Of a stretch of 64,000 bases of DNA, positions 1-7,011 are shown piece by piece (positions within the stretch are counted from its first letter, which is position 1; every line of letters begins with the position of its first letter). Origin of the DNA: QWQI01 sp964608915. GTDB taxonomy: Bacteria > Planctomycetota > Planctomycetia > Isosphaerales > Isosphaeraceae. A program made the position numbers and the translations under genes. The stretch covers positions 40,513 through 104,512 of the forward strand of contig CAZSQA010000023.1 of the NCBI GenBank assembly GCA_964608915.1. Reading direction: 5' to 3'. The notes beneath the pieces were generated by a model. It searched no databases. It was not told the DNA's origin and saw only the letters and a program-made list of their open reading frames with translations.

Positions 1-1
1 T

Positions 2-298
2 TCGCCCGTCTATCCGCAAACGCTGGAATCGTTTCTGCTTGCGGAAATCGACGATATGGACGCCAAGGTCAACGCGATCGCCCGCGCCCTGCGCACGGCC
101 CAGACGGTCAGCGCCAACTCGCCGGTTCCCGAGGCCGGCCTCTGGACGGATCGCGTTCATTCCTGCGACCCTGGCCGCAACTTTTACCGGGGCCGAAGTG
201 CGCCTGAACGATCCGCTTCCGATGAACATAATCCGCGGGAATCGCCGATCGCCGAGAATCCGCCGGCCGAAGACATATCGGACGTTCCGAATGCATGA
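2..298 (+). CDS. 3' end of an unidentified gene (partial)
   Basis: An open frame runs from the window edge to a TGA at 296-298 and has no start inside the window that is clearly the real one. The first 65 codons have the high G/C third positions seen in neighbouring genes (for example GCC, CGC, CTG, GTC), which supports real coding. The visible 98 residues begin with a helical, acidic stretch (SFLLAEIDDMDAKVNAIARA) and end in a disordered tail rich in Pro, Glu, Ser and Arg. I recognise no family. It lies 109 bases upstream of the lipoprotein gene on the same strand, so it could share a transcript with it. Confidence 0.55.
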   Translation, partial: SPVYPQTLESFLLAEIDDMDAKVNAIARALRTAQTVSANSPVPEAGLWTDRVHSCDPGRNFYRGRSAPERSASDEHNPRESPIAENPPAEDISDVPNA

Positions 299-407
299 CA
301 CTTGGCGGGCGGTGTTCCGGACCTTACAATCGGGGTCGTTGGTGTTCATCTTCGACAAGATGAAGCCCCCTGGCTCAGCGCATCGTCCCACCTGGAGAAT
401 TCTTCTC

Positions 408-962
408 ATGAAGTTTTCGAGCAGCCTGCTGGCATCCCTGACATTCGGAACCACCCTTTTCCTGGTCGGTTGTGGCGGTTCCACCACCGTTCCCGTCGAC
501 AGCGGTCCGGCACCTGCCCCCGGCACGGTGAATCCCGACCCGGCTTCGCGCATCAAAGCCGAAGCTCCGAAAACCGAAGCCCCCAAGGCCGAAGCTCCGA
601 AGGCCGAAGCCCCAAAGGCTGAAGCCCCGAAGGCTGAAGCTCCGAAGGCCGAAGCCCCCAAGGCTGACACGCCGAAGATCGAGGCGCCGAAGACCGACTC
701 GCCGAAGATCGAAGCCCCGAAGAATGAGTCGGCGGCCTTGAATGCCGAAGAAAAGGCCGAAATCGCCAAGCTGGCGGCCAAAGAAGACCAGGCTCTGGCT
801 CTCGCTCAGGCGACCTGCCTGATCTCTGGCGAGCATCTTGGCGCCATGGGCGTCCCGATCAAAGTCAGCGCCGAAGGCAAGACCGCTTTCCTTTGCTGCA
901 AGGGCTGCGTCAAGGATTTCGAGAAAGACCCCAAAGCCGCTTTGGCGAAATTGGGCAAATGA
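408..962 (+). CDS. Exported lipoprotein with AEAPK repeats and a Cys-rich YHS-like domain
   Basis: 184 residues starting at ATG 408, with GGAG about 10 bases upstream. An N-terminal signal peptide ends in a lipobox (LVGC, Cys22), so the protein should be lipid-anchored. Residues 50-105 are a low-complexity run of five-residue units of the AEAPK type. The C-terminal part (about 112-184) carries Cys137 and a CCKGC cluster (163-167) followed by KDFEKDP. This is the pattern of YHS or heavy-metal-binding domains common in planctomycetes, so metal binding is the likely role; the metal is unknown. The repeat segment is probably a spacer holding the domain away from the membrane. A strong terminator follows at about 1001. 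Confidence 0.8.
   Translation: MKFSSSLLASLTFGTTLFLVGCGGSTTVPVDSGPAPAPGTVNPDPASRIKAEAPKTEAPKAEAPKAEAPKAEAPKAEAPKAEAPKADTPKIEAPKTDSPKIEAPKNESAALNAEEKAEIAKLAAKEDQALALAQATCLISGEHLGAMGVPIKVSAEGKTAFLCCKGCVKDFEKDPKAALAKLGK
555..722 (+). repeat. 15-bp coding tandem repeat (AEAPK units)
   Basis: About eleven imperfect 15-bp units of the type aaggccgaagctccg encode Lys/Ala/Glu/Pro pentapeptides inside the lipoprotein gene. Late units drift to ADTPK, IEAPK and TDSPK. The copy number is likely to vary between strains. Confidence 0.8.
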
Positions 963-1283
963 CGAAATTCCGGGCACTCACAAGTGCATCAGGTTTCGAC
1001 TCGGCTCGCCTCCGGCGAGCCGATTTTCGTTTTTGCCGATCCTCGGTCGCATAAGACGCTCCGGAACCATTTTTCTCGACCAGTTTTCCGAAACGCACGA
1101 TCGATTTTTCTTAAGACTTCGACGCTGGTACCCTGGTTTCGGCCCGAGATTTGCTATCTAGTAGACTGCGAACGAAGCGTGCAGTTTCGTTCCTGATCGA
1201 GTCCCACGAATTTCTCTCGGGTTCGAAGACAACCGAATCGGGCCCGGCCTACACTCGACACACCGAAGGGAGCCTCTCCGAAC
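963..1283. other. Intergenic region before glnN
   Basis: 321 bases without a convincing gene. It holds the terminator at 1001-1036. The remainder is the leader and promoter region of glnN; I see no clear sigma-54 or nitrogen-regulator site. GAAGGGAG lies about 11 bases before the glnN ATG. Confidence 0.6.
1001..1036 (+). terminator. Intrinsic terminator after the YHS-like lipoprotein gene
   Basis: Perfect 10-bp stem TCGGCTCGCC / GGCGAGCCGA with a 3-base loop (1001-1023), followed by TTTTCGTTTTT. Confidence 0.85.
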
Positions 1284-3467
1284 ATGTCCGAATCGACTCG
1301 ACTTAACGCGGTCCGAGCCGTCACGAACTTCAACCTGGCTGATCGTAAATCCAAAATCAAGGATTCCGACGTCAAGGAAATTTTTGCTTCGGCCGTATTC
1401 TCCGACGAAGTGCAGCGTGCCCGACTGCCGGAAGCGATTTACAAGTCCCTGCAGAAGACGATCAAGAAGGGCGAGCCGCTTGACCCGAACGTGGCCGATG
1501 TCGTCGCCACGGCAATGAAGGAATGGGCACTCGAAAAGGGCGCCACGCACTACACCCACTGGTTTCAGCCGATGACCGGCCTGACCGCCGAAAAGCATGA
1601 CTCGTTCGTCATGCCGACGGCCGACGGCAAAATCATCATGGAATTCGGCGGCGGCGAACTGATCCGCGGCGAGCCTGACGCCTCCAGCTTCCCCTCGGGC
1701 GGTATCCGGGCCACTTTCGAAGCCCGCGGCTACACGGCCTGGGACCCTTCCAGCCCTGCCTTCATTCTGGACAGCCCGAACGGATCCACACTGTGCATCC
1801 CGACGGCGTTCTGCTCGTGGACGGGCGAGGCCCTCGACAAGAAGACCCCTCTGCTGCGTTCCATCGATGCCCTCTCGGCGCAGGCTGTGCGTATCCTCAA
1901 GCTGTTCGGATCGACTTCCTCGCGTGTCGAATCGACATGCGGGCCGGAACAGGAATACTTCCTGATCGACCGCAACTTCTACTTCGCCCGCCTGGACCTG
2001 CTCAACGCCGGCCGCACGCTCTTCGGCGCCAAGCCGCCCAAGGGCCAGGAAATGGAAGACCACTACTTCGGCTCGATCCCCGAGCGCGTACTGGCCTTCA
2101 TGCAGGAAGCCGAGCATGAGCTTTACAAGCTCGGCGTCCCGGTGAAGACGCGACACAACGAAGTCGCCCCGGCCCAGTACGAAATCGCTCCCGTTTTCGA
2201 ACAGGCCAACGTCGCCACCGACCACAACATGCTCGTCATGGAAACCATGAAGCGGGTCGCCCAGCGTTACGGCATGGAACTGATCCTCCATGAAAAGCCG
2301 TTCGCCGGCGTCAACGGTTCGGGCAAGCACCTGAACTGGTCCATGAGCGACGAACAGGGCAACAACCTGCTCAAGCCCGGTGCCACGCCGCACGACAACG
2401 CCCAGTTCCTGGTCTTCATGACGGCCGTCATCCGCGCCGTGCACAAGTACTCCAAACTCCTGCGCCTGGCGATCGCATCGGCCGCCAACGACCACCGTCT
2501 GGGTGCCAACGAAGCCCCGCCGGCGATCATCTCCGTCTTCCTGGGCGACATGCTTCAGGACATCGTCGAGCAGATCGAAAAGGGCGGAGCCAAGAGCACC
2601 AAGACCGGCGGCGAAATGAAGATCGGCGCCAGCGTCCTGCCCACTCTGCCGAAGGATGCCGGCGACCGGAACCGGACAAGCCCCTTCGCCTTCACGGGTA
2701 ACAAGTTCGAATTCCGGGCCGTCGGCTCCAGCCAGTCGATCGCCGGCCCGATCGTCGTCCTCAACACGATCGTCGCCGAAAGCCTTGACTTCATCGCCAC
2801 CGAGCTCGAAAAGACCGGCAAGAAGGGCGAAGATCTGAATCCGGAAATTCAGAAGCTGCTGCAGAAGATCATCTCAGATCACAAGGCCGTCATCTTCAAC
2901 GGCGACGGTTACAGCGAAGCCTGGCACGCCGAAGCCGCCAAACGTGGCCTGCCCAACCGCAAGACCACGGTGGAAAGCCTGCCCGACTTCGTGACTCCCG
3001 AGTCGATCGAACTGTTCGGAAAATACGGCATCTTTACCGAACGGGAAATTCACGCCCGTTACGAAATCCTCCTGGAAGGCTACAAGAAGGCCATCAACAT
3101 CGAAGCGCAGCTCACGGCCCAGATCGCCAAAAAGCAGATCATCCCGGCCTGCCTGCGATATCAGACCCAGATCGCAGCTTCCGTCGCCGCCCTCAAGGGT
3201 GCCGGAGTCGAAGTCCCGGCCTCGCAGCTCGGTCTTCTCAACGATCTGACCTCGACGATCGCTTCCCTTCAGGAACGTGTCGAGAAACTCAGCAAGGTTT
3301 CCGATCACCACGCCGACGGCGATTCGCTCGCGCATGCCACCTACTCGCGCGATGTCGTGATCCCCGCCATGCTGTCAGTTCGCGAAGCCGCCGATAAGCT
3401 GGAAACCATGGTCGCCGACGACTTCTGGCCGTTGCCGACCTACCAGGAAATGCTCTTCATCAAGTGA
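1284..3467 (+). CDS. glnN: Glutamine synthetase, type III (GlnN)
   Basis: 727 residues, the usual size for GSIII and much longer than GSI. It makes glutamine from glutamate, ammonia and ATP in the cytoplasm. The N-terminal region up to THYTHWFQPMTG (about residues 93-104) is the GSIII-specific signature, followed by EKHDSF. The catalytic core contains the glutamate-binding and metal-ligand segments (NGSGKHLNWS, KTRHNEVAPAQYE) and the C-terminal helical region typical of GSIII. The ATG at 1284 has GAAGGGAG upstream. The gene stands alone between two terminators, so it is probably monocistronic. The family assignment is secure. Confidence 0.96.
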   Translation: MSESTRLNAVRAVTNFNLADRKSKIKDSDVKEIFASAVFSDEVQRARLPEAIYKSLQKTIKKGEPLDPNVADVVATAMKEWALEKGATHYTHWFQPMTGLTAEKHDSFVMPTADGKIIMEFGGGELIRGEPDASSFPSGGIRATFEARGYTAWDPSSPAFILDSPNGSTLCIPTAFCSWTGEALDKKTPLLRSIDALSAQAVRILKLFGSTSSRVESTCGPEQEYFLIDRNFYFARLDLLNAGRTLFGAKPPKGQEMEDHYFGSIPERVLAFMQEAEHELYKLGVPVKTRHNEVAPAQYEIAPVFEQANVATDHNMLVMETMKRVAQRYGMELILHEKPFAGVNGSGKHLNWSMSDEQGNNLLKPGATPHDNAQFLVFMTAVIRAVHKYSKLLRLAIASAANDHRLGANEAPPAIISVFLGDMLQDIVEQIEKGGAKSTKTGGEMKIGASVLPTLPKDAGDRNRTSPFAFTGNKFEFRAVGSSQSIAGPIVVLNTIVAESLDFIATELEKTGKKGEDLNPEIQKLLQKIISDHKAVIFNGDGYSEAWHAEAAKRGLPNRKTTVESLPDFVTPESIELFGKYGIFTEREIHARYEILLEGYKKAINIEAQLTAQIAKKQIIPACLRYQTQIAASVAALKGAGVEVPASQLGLLNDLTSTIASLQERVEKLSKVSDHHADGDSLAHATYSRDVVIPAMLSVREAADKLETMVADDFWPLPTYQEMLFIK

Positions 3468-3505
3468 CCCTTGCCGGTTTCGGCACTCTTGAGGTCATGA
3501 AACCG

Positions 3506-3538
3506 AAAGGCACGGCGAGTCTTCGCCGTGCCTTTTCC
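3506..3538 (+). terminator. Intrinsic terminator after glnN
   Basis: Perfect 12-bp stem AAGGCACGGCGA / TCGCCGTGCCTT (3507-3518 with 3523-3534) and a GTCT loop, ending in TTTT. Confidence 0.88.
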
Positions 3539-3557
3539 GTTGACTCATTCCCTGTGC

Positions 3558-3710
3558 CCTCCAAGCTTCAGCCCGGAGAACTCGATTTCGCGTTAGTTGA
3601 TCCCGGGACCTCCGAACTCCAGCCAGGAGAACTCGATTTCCCGTTAGTTGCCCCTGGGACCTCCGAGCTCCAGCCCGGAGAACTTCTTTTCCTTAAATTG
3701 GCACGAACCG
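3558..3710. repeat. Three tandem 51-bp repeats
   Basis: Units at 3558-3608, 3609-3659 and 3660-3710. The first two match nearly throughout, including GGAGAACTCGATTTC and CGTTAGTTG. The third keeps the first half (CCTCCGAGCTCCAGCCCGGA) and then diverges. A related core, CCTCCGAGCTCCAG, recurs near 59582. The 51-bp period is a multiple of three, so the plus frame reads as a repeated 17-residue peptide, but the setting right after a terminator argues against a gene. The repeats abut the 3' end of the small membrane-protein gene on the other strand. Confidence 0.8.
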
Positions 3711-3944
3711 CGTGCCCTCGAAAGCCGGAGCTTCCCGCCTTCGTTGGCGCGACCTGCGCCGCCGATTCCGAAGGATCGCATACGACAGACTGCCGAAAAA
3801 CTGCACGGGCAAAATCACACCGCCCCAACGGCCTATCTGACCACCGGTGAACATGGCGAGAACGATGACGATCAGCCATGCCGTGCCGAACGCGCTTGAG
3901 AAATTCCGGTACGATCGGCTCCATGCAGAACGCTTCGTTTCCAT
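3693..3944 (-). CDS. Small membrane protein, unknown function
   Basis: 83 residues from the ATG at 3944, chosen because GGAAGG lies 5 bases upstream; a longer frame upstream has no comparable site. A hydrophobic stretch at about residues 21-32 (GTAWLIVIVLAMF) and a second weaker one at about 43-57 suggest two membrane segments. They are followed by a strongly basic tail (RNRRRRSRQRRRE), expected to stay in the cytoplasm. Codon choice is G/C-rich at third positions like neighbours. I do not recognise the family. It lies downstream of the RHH gene on the same strand, 161 bases away, and could be the last gene of that unit. Confidence 0.5.
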   Translation of the reverse strand: METKRSAWSRSYRNFSSAFGTAWLIVIVLAMFTGGQIGRWGGVILPVQFFGSLSYAILRNRRRRSRQRRREAPAFEGTRFVPI

Positions 3945-4105
3945 ACGTACCTTCCGTGAACCGACCGAAATCCGGGGTGCCGAAATCGCCACGGCTGGTG
4001 CCGCTCTTCTGAATCAGCATAGCGAACGCCGGGAAATCGAAAAGGCGGATTCCGATCCGCCTTCGCGACCATGTGCCTGATTTCGATCTCGTTCGTGAAT
4101 TCGAA

Positions 4106-4321
4106 TCAATCCGAATCGTCGTTCGATTCAGGAGCGGACTCCGCCGCCGGGCCGATCGGCAGATCACCCGAAGGGATCGCCTTTCGGCGACGGCTGACAC
4201 AGTCCCTGAGCAGGAATTCGACCTGGGCGTTGACACTGCGGAATTCGGCTGCTGCCCAGGCTTCCAGTTCCTGGAAGAGCCGGGGGTCGATCCGCAACAA
4301 AAAGCTCTTTCTCGTTTTCAT
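4106..4321 (-). CDS. Ribbon-helix-helix (Arc-type) DNA-binding protein
   Basis: 71 residues. It begins MKTRKSFLLRIDPRLFQELE, a basic beta strand then helix, followed by WAAAEFRSVNAQVEFLLRDC. This is the classic Arc/CopG layout with the SVNAQVEFLL dimer helix. A 20-residue acidic tail follows. The start ATG overlaps the stop of the preceding 43-codon gene (TCATGA), so its translation is probably coupled. Its job is likely to repress the SPFH operon; a candidate site is present upstream of that operon. No ParE- or HicA-type toxin is next to it. Confidence 0.82.
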   Translation of the reverse strand: MKTRKSFLLRIDPRLFQELEAWAAAEFRSVNAQVEFLLRDCVSRRRKAIPSGDLPIGPAAESAPESNDDSD

Positions 4322-4449
4322 GATCGACCGAACTCCTCTCCTTCCATGCCGTCGTATTTCCGGTTGACGACGATAGCGACTTTCCAGACCCGGATCGCAG
4401 GCGGCACGTGCGCGACCGGCACGAACCGCCTGCCGTCGGGCGAAATCAT
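4318..4449 (-). CDS. 43-residue linker gene between SPFH and RHH genes
   Basis: A 43-codon frame (MISPDGRRFVPVAHVPPAIR and 23 more residues, with RVWKVAIVVNRKYDG) starts at an ATG overlapping the SPFH stop as ATGA (4449-4446). It ends at a TGA overlapping the RHH start as ATGA (4321-4318). Two consecutive four-base overlaps are unlikely by chance and indicate a translated gene. No signal peptide or membrane segment is seen. Function is unknown; it may be a partner of the SPFH protein or mainly serve translational coupling. Confidence 0.65.
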   Translation of the reverse strand: MISPDGRRFVPVAHVPPAIRVWKVAIVVNRKYDGMEGEEFGRS

Positions 4450-5333
4450 CCGCCGTACAGGGTTCCGGCGTTCACGACAGGCCGGGCTTCGGCCTCGCCG
4501 CAGAGAATCACGAGCAAGTTGTTGACCATGGCGGCCTTGCGCTCGGCGTCAAGTTCGACGATCTCTTTTTCGGACAATTCCCGAAGCGCCATTTCCACCA
4601 TGCTCACCGCGCCATGGACGATCTTCTGCCGTGCGGCGATGATCGCTTCGGCCTGTTGCCGACGCAACATCACGCTGGCGATCTCCGGTGCGTAAGCCAG
4701 GTGCGTAATTCGGGCTTCTTCGACTTCCACGCCCGCCTTGTGCAGTCGTTCACGCAGCTCCTGAAGCAGCGTGGCACTGACTTCTTCCGTGCTGTCGCGC
4801 AAGGTCAGTTCGTTCTTGTCGGCATCGTCACCCGAACCATGATCGTATGCGTAAGCCCCGGCCAGATGACGCACGGCCGATTCGCTCTGAATCTGCACGT
4901 ATTCCTCGTAGGCCTGCACATCGAACACAGCGGCAGCCGTGTTTTCGACACGCCAGACGACGACCACGCCGATTTCGATCGGGTTGCCCCTCTTATCGTT
5001 GACCTTCAGCTTGGCGCCTTCCAGGTTTCGAGCACGCAGCGAAATTTTCCGCTTGGTGTAGAACGGGTTGACCCAGTAGAAGCCGTCCTTGCGGACCGTG
5101 CCGACATAAGGGCCGAAAAACGAGAGGAGTGACGCTTCATTCGGTTGAAGCGTGAAGAACCCGGCCCACCAGACAAACGAAAGCGTCAAAACGGGGATGG
5201 CGATCGCCAGCCACCAGGGATTTTTGACCAGAATCGCGAAGCCGAAAACGGCAGCCGCGAACAGCGTCATTCCGAGCGTCAAAACCAGGTGGAACCAGCC
5301 ACTTTGCCCGACCGTCACTTTTTCGCTCGTCAT
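4446..5333 (-). CDS. SPFH / Band 7 membrane protein
   Basis: 295 residues. Two hydrophobic segments (about 12-36 and 40-60) anchor it in the inner membrane. A Band 7/SPFH domain follows, with FFTLQPNEASLLSFFGPYVG, GFYWVNPF, RARNLEGAKLKVND and GNPIEIGVVVVWRV. The helical second half (LRERLHKAGVEVEEARITHL, then RRQQAEAIIAARQ) fits stomatin-like scaffold proteins, which oligomerise and organise membrane microdomains or guard proteases. The ATG at 5333 has AAAGAGG upstream. It is the first gene of a three-gene overlapping operon with the 43-residue peptide and the RHH regulator. Confidence 0.9.
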   Translation of the reverse strand: MTSEKVTVGQSGWFHLVLTLGMTLFAAAVFGFAILVKNPWWLAIAIPVLTLSFVWWAGFFTLQPNEASLLSFFGPYVGTVRKDGFYWVNPFYTKRKISLRARNLEGAKLKVNDKRGNPIEIGVVVVWRVENTAAAVFDVQAYEEYVQIQSESAVRHLAGAYAYDHGSGDDADKNELTLRDSTEEVSATLLQELRERLHKAGVEVEEARITHLAYAPEIASVMLRRQQAEAIIAARQKIVHGAVSMVEMALRELSEKEIVELDAERKAAMVNNLLVILCGEAEARPVVNAGTLYGG

Positions 5334-5392
5334 CGCACGCCTCTTTCTTTTTCGGTGAAATACGAACGGAAACGATCACTTCGATCGTCGAC

Positions 5393-5411
5393 TTATCAAA
5401 ATGATATCACT
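5393..5411 (-). promoter_or_regulatory. Candidate operator of the SPFH-RHH operon
   Basis: Palindrome TGATATCA (5402-5409) next to a second half-like TGATA on the minus strand (AGTGATATCATTTTGATAA, 5393-5411), about 60 bases upstream of the SPFH start. RHH proteins bind short direct or inverted repeats of this kind. Assignment to the encoded RHH protein is inference. Confidence 0.35.
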
Positions 5412-5439
5412 TCGCAATCACAAATCAAGGGTGTCGTCC

Positions 5440-5486
5440 GGAATCTGAACGAAAGACCCGAGCCGGCATGAATGCAGGCTCGGGTC
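5440..5486 (-). terminator. Intrinsic terminator facing left
   Basis: Perfect 10-bp stem GACCCGAGCC / GGCTCGGGTC (5455-5464 with 5477-5486) and a 12-base loop. On the minus strand it is followed by TTTCGTTC. No established gene lies on that strand just to the right, so it implies a transcript coming from 5490-6000. Confidence 0.6.
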
Positions 5487-5743
5487 CAGAGTAGCGGGCC
5501 TGACCGGCCAGTCGAGGCTCTTTCGAATCTAAGCAGTGGCTCAGGGGATCCGTTAGGCCTCAGGCGTTCCACCCGGTCGACTTGTGCGGTGGAGTTGGCC
5601 CTGGCGAAGATCCCGGAAGCTCACTGGCCGGCAGAACGGGGCGGTGGTGCCTTCAGATTCCGAACCCGTGAGGCCCGGAAGAACCTGGCGCGACCGCTCA
5701 GCCCCCGAATCGACCAATGTAGGAATCTCGGTGCTCCTTCGTC

Positions 5744-5968
5744 TCAACGCCCATGGCCTGATTCAGGCGCTTCGGCGTTTCGTGTCCACATTTCGCCTGC
5801 TTCGGCTCCGCGTCGGGTATTCCCGGCGTCAGGGGCTTCAGCCCACATCCTCCGCGCAGGTACGGCGGCCGTCTTCGTACGCTCCGGAACGACCATCTTG
5901 TAACGATGGGCGAACCGAACCGTCTTGTCCGTCCGGAAAGTCGTGCGCGTGTCCAATACCGTAGCCAT
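5744..5968 (-). CDS. Possible 74-residue protein or decayed gene
   Basis: The ATG at 5968 is preceded by GGGGAGGG at a spacing of 8, one of the strongest ribosome sites in the window. The first 41 codons (MATVLDTRTTFRTDKTVRFA and on to KTAAVPARRMW) look coding. From there the overlapping frame, which reads GLKPLTPGIPDAEPK and ends MGVETKEHRDSYIGRFGG before a TGA at 5700-5698, has the better codon pattern. This suggests a frameshift near 5845 or a composite, decayed element. I recognise no family. A left-facing terminator at 5440-5486 would end its transcript. Confidence 0.35.
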   Translation of the reverse strand: MATVLDTRTTFRTDKTVRFAHRYKMVVPERTKTAAVPARRMWAEAPDAGNTRRGAEAGEMWTRNAEAPESGHGR

Positions 5969-5981
5969 TTTTTCATCCCTC

Positions 5982-5996
5982 CCCGCGAATCGCGGG
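5982..5996 (-). promoter_or_regulatory. Small hairpin abutting a strong ribosome site
   Basis: CCCGCG-ATT-CGCGGG on the minus strand directly precedes the GAGGG of the ribosome site for the 5968 start. It could modulate translation of that frame. Confidence 0.3.
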
Positions 5997-6448
5997 CTGA
6001 TCCAGGGTGCTTTTCCGCAATTTCTTTACGAAATCAGGACGGAAATCACCCGCGGCCGCCGTTTCCTCTCGGTCGACCGCTGAACGACCCGACATGGGCC
6101 GTTCGATGCGAACGTAGTATGCCGTCAATTCTGATACGGGTCCACAGTGTCGTTTGTTCGATCGCAGACCTGCGCAGAATGACGACGAATTTCGCCGCAA
6201 TGGCATTCTAACCCCGAATTCCGGGCGAATCCATGCCGTCGGCCCGAATTCTCCGAATCTTCGCCTGCGAAAGAAATCCAAAAGATACTGGCAAGCCTTC
6301 GACCATCCCTTTTCGCCTCTTGAACTTGGGCGATACTGGCATGGGCAGTGACGCCAGCCGGCGAATCCGATAAAATTCGTCTTCCCGTTCGCCCGGTTCG
6401 TGACAGGACGACCCGCTCTGCCTCTCGGTCACCAAGGGCCCTTTCGAA
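5997..6448. other. Region without a supported gene
   Basis: About 450 bases between the doubtful small gene and the phosphodiesterase. Open frames exist on both strands, but they are Arg- or Ser-rich, lack ribosome sites and resemble no family. I see only the presumed promoter region of the phosphodiesterase gene. Confidence 0.5.
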
Positions 6449-6946
6449 ATGCTCATCGGCATCATCTCGGATACGCACAATCAATCGGATCGCTCGGAAC
6501 GGGCATTACGCAAATTCCGCAAACTGGGCGTCCAGGCCCTCCTGCACTGCGGCGACGTCACCCGCCCGACCATGATCGAAGTCCTTACGGACAAGTCGTT
6601 TCCTGCTTATTTCGTTTACGGAAACAATGACGACCCGGGCCAGTTGCGTCCTGCGATCCTGAACGCGGGTGCCTTCGATCTCGGCTACGACGGCCTTGTC
6701 ACCATCGGCAATGCCCGAATCGGCATGACCCACGGCGACAACCCTCGTCTGCTTCAGAAACTTGCCGCCCAGGAGCCCGACTATCTCCTCTTCGGCCACA
6801 GCCACATTGCGACCGATTTCCAGCAGGGGCCGACCCGGTTCATCAATCCCGGGGCCCTGCATCGCGCCCCGAAATGGACCTTCGCGACGCTCGAGCTGGA
6901 CAGCGCAACCATAACCTGGCACGAAGTTTCGGACGAACCGAACTAG
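6449..6946 (+). CDS. YfcE/MJ0936-type metallophosphodiesterase
   Basis: 165 residues, the normal length for this compact calcineurin-like family. All metal-binding motifs are present in order: SDTHNQ (residues 7-12), HCGDVT (33-38), GNND, THGD and GHSH. Members hydrolyse phosphodiester bonds of small substrates with Mn or Ni; the natural substrate is usually unknown. The ATG at 6449 starts right at MLIGIISDTH, the expected beginning of the fold. The gene is transcribed alone, converging on the FAH-family gene. Confidence 0.92.
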   Translation: MLIGIISDTHNQSDRSERALRKFRKLGVQALLHCGDVTRPTMIEVLTDKSFPAYFVYGNNDDPGQLRPAILNAGAFDLGYDGLVTIGNARIGMTHGDNPRLLQKLAAQEPDYLLFGHSHIATDFQQGPTRFINPGALHRAPKWTFATLELDSATITWHEVSDEPN

Positions 6947-6949
6947 CCG

Positions 6950-6978
6950 CCCGGCCGACCGTGATTCGATCGGCCGGG
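6950..6978. terminator. Hairpin between convergent genes
   Basis: Stem CCCGGCCGA / TCGGCCGGG (6950-6958 with 6970-6978), 11-base loop, no clear T-run on either side. It may stop both convergent transcripts, but weakly by sequence criteria. Confidence 0.35.
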
Positions 6979-7011
6979 ATATTGAAGCGACCGGTCCGAA
7001 TGAGCGATCCG

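Noticed and set aside
375..977. Long Gly/Arg/Leu-rich frame opposite the YHS-like lipoprotein gene
   Set aside because: It is the antisense of the AEAPK repeat and has no ribosome site or family resemblance.
1158..2495. 445-codon frame opposite glnN
   Set aside because: Antisense shadow of a GC-rich conserved gene; composition is His/Val/Arg-rich without a recognisable domain.
3558..3710. Possible CRISPR array
   Set aside because: Units are tandem without unique spacers, and no cas gene is near.
3464..3850. Plus-strand frame with three 17-residue repeats
   Set aside because: It begins inside the glnN end, crosses its terminator, and exists only because the DNA repeat length is a multiple of three.
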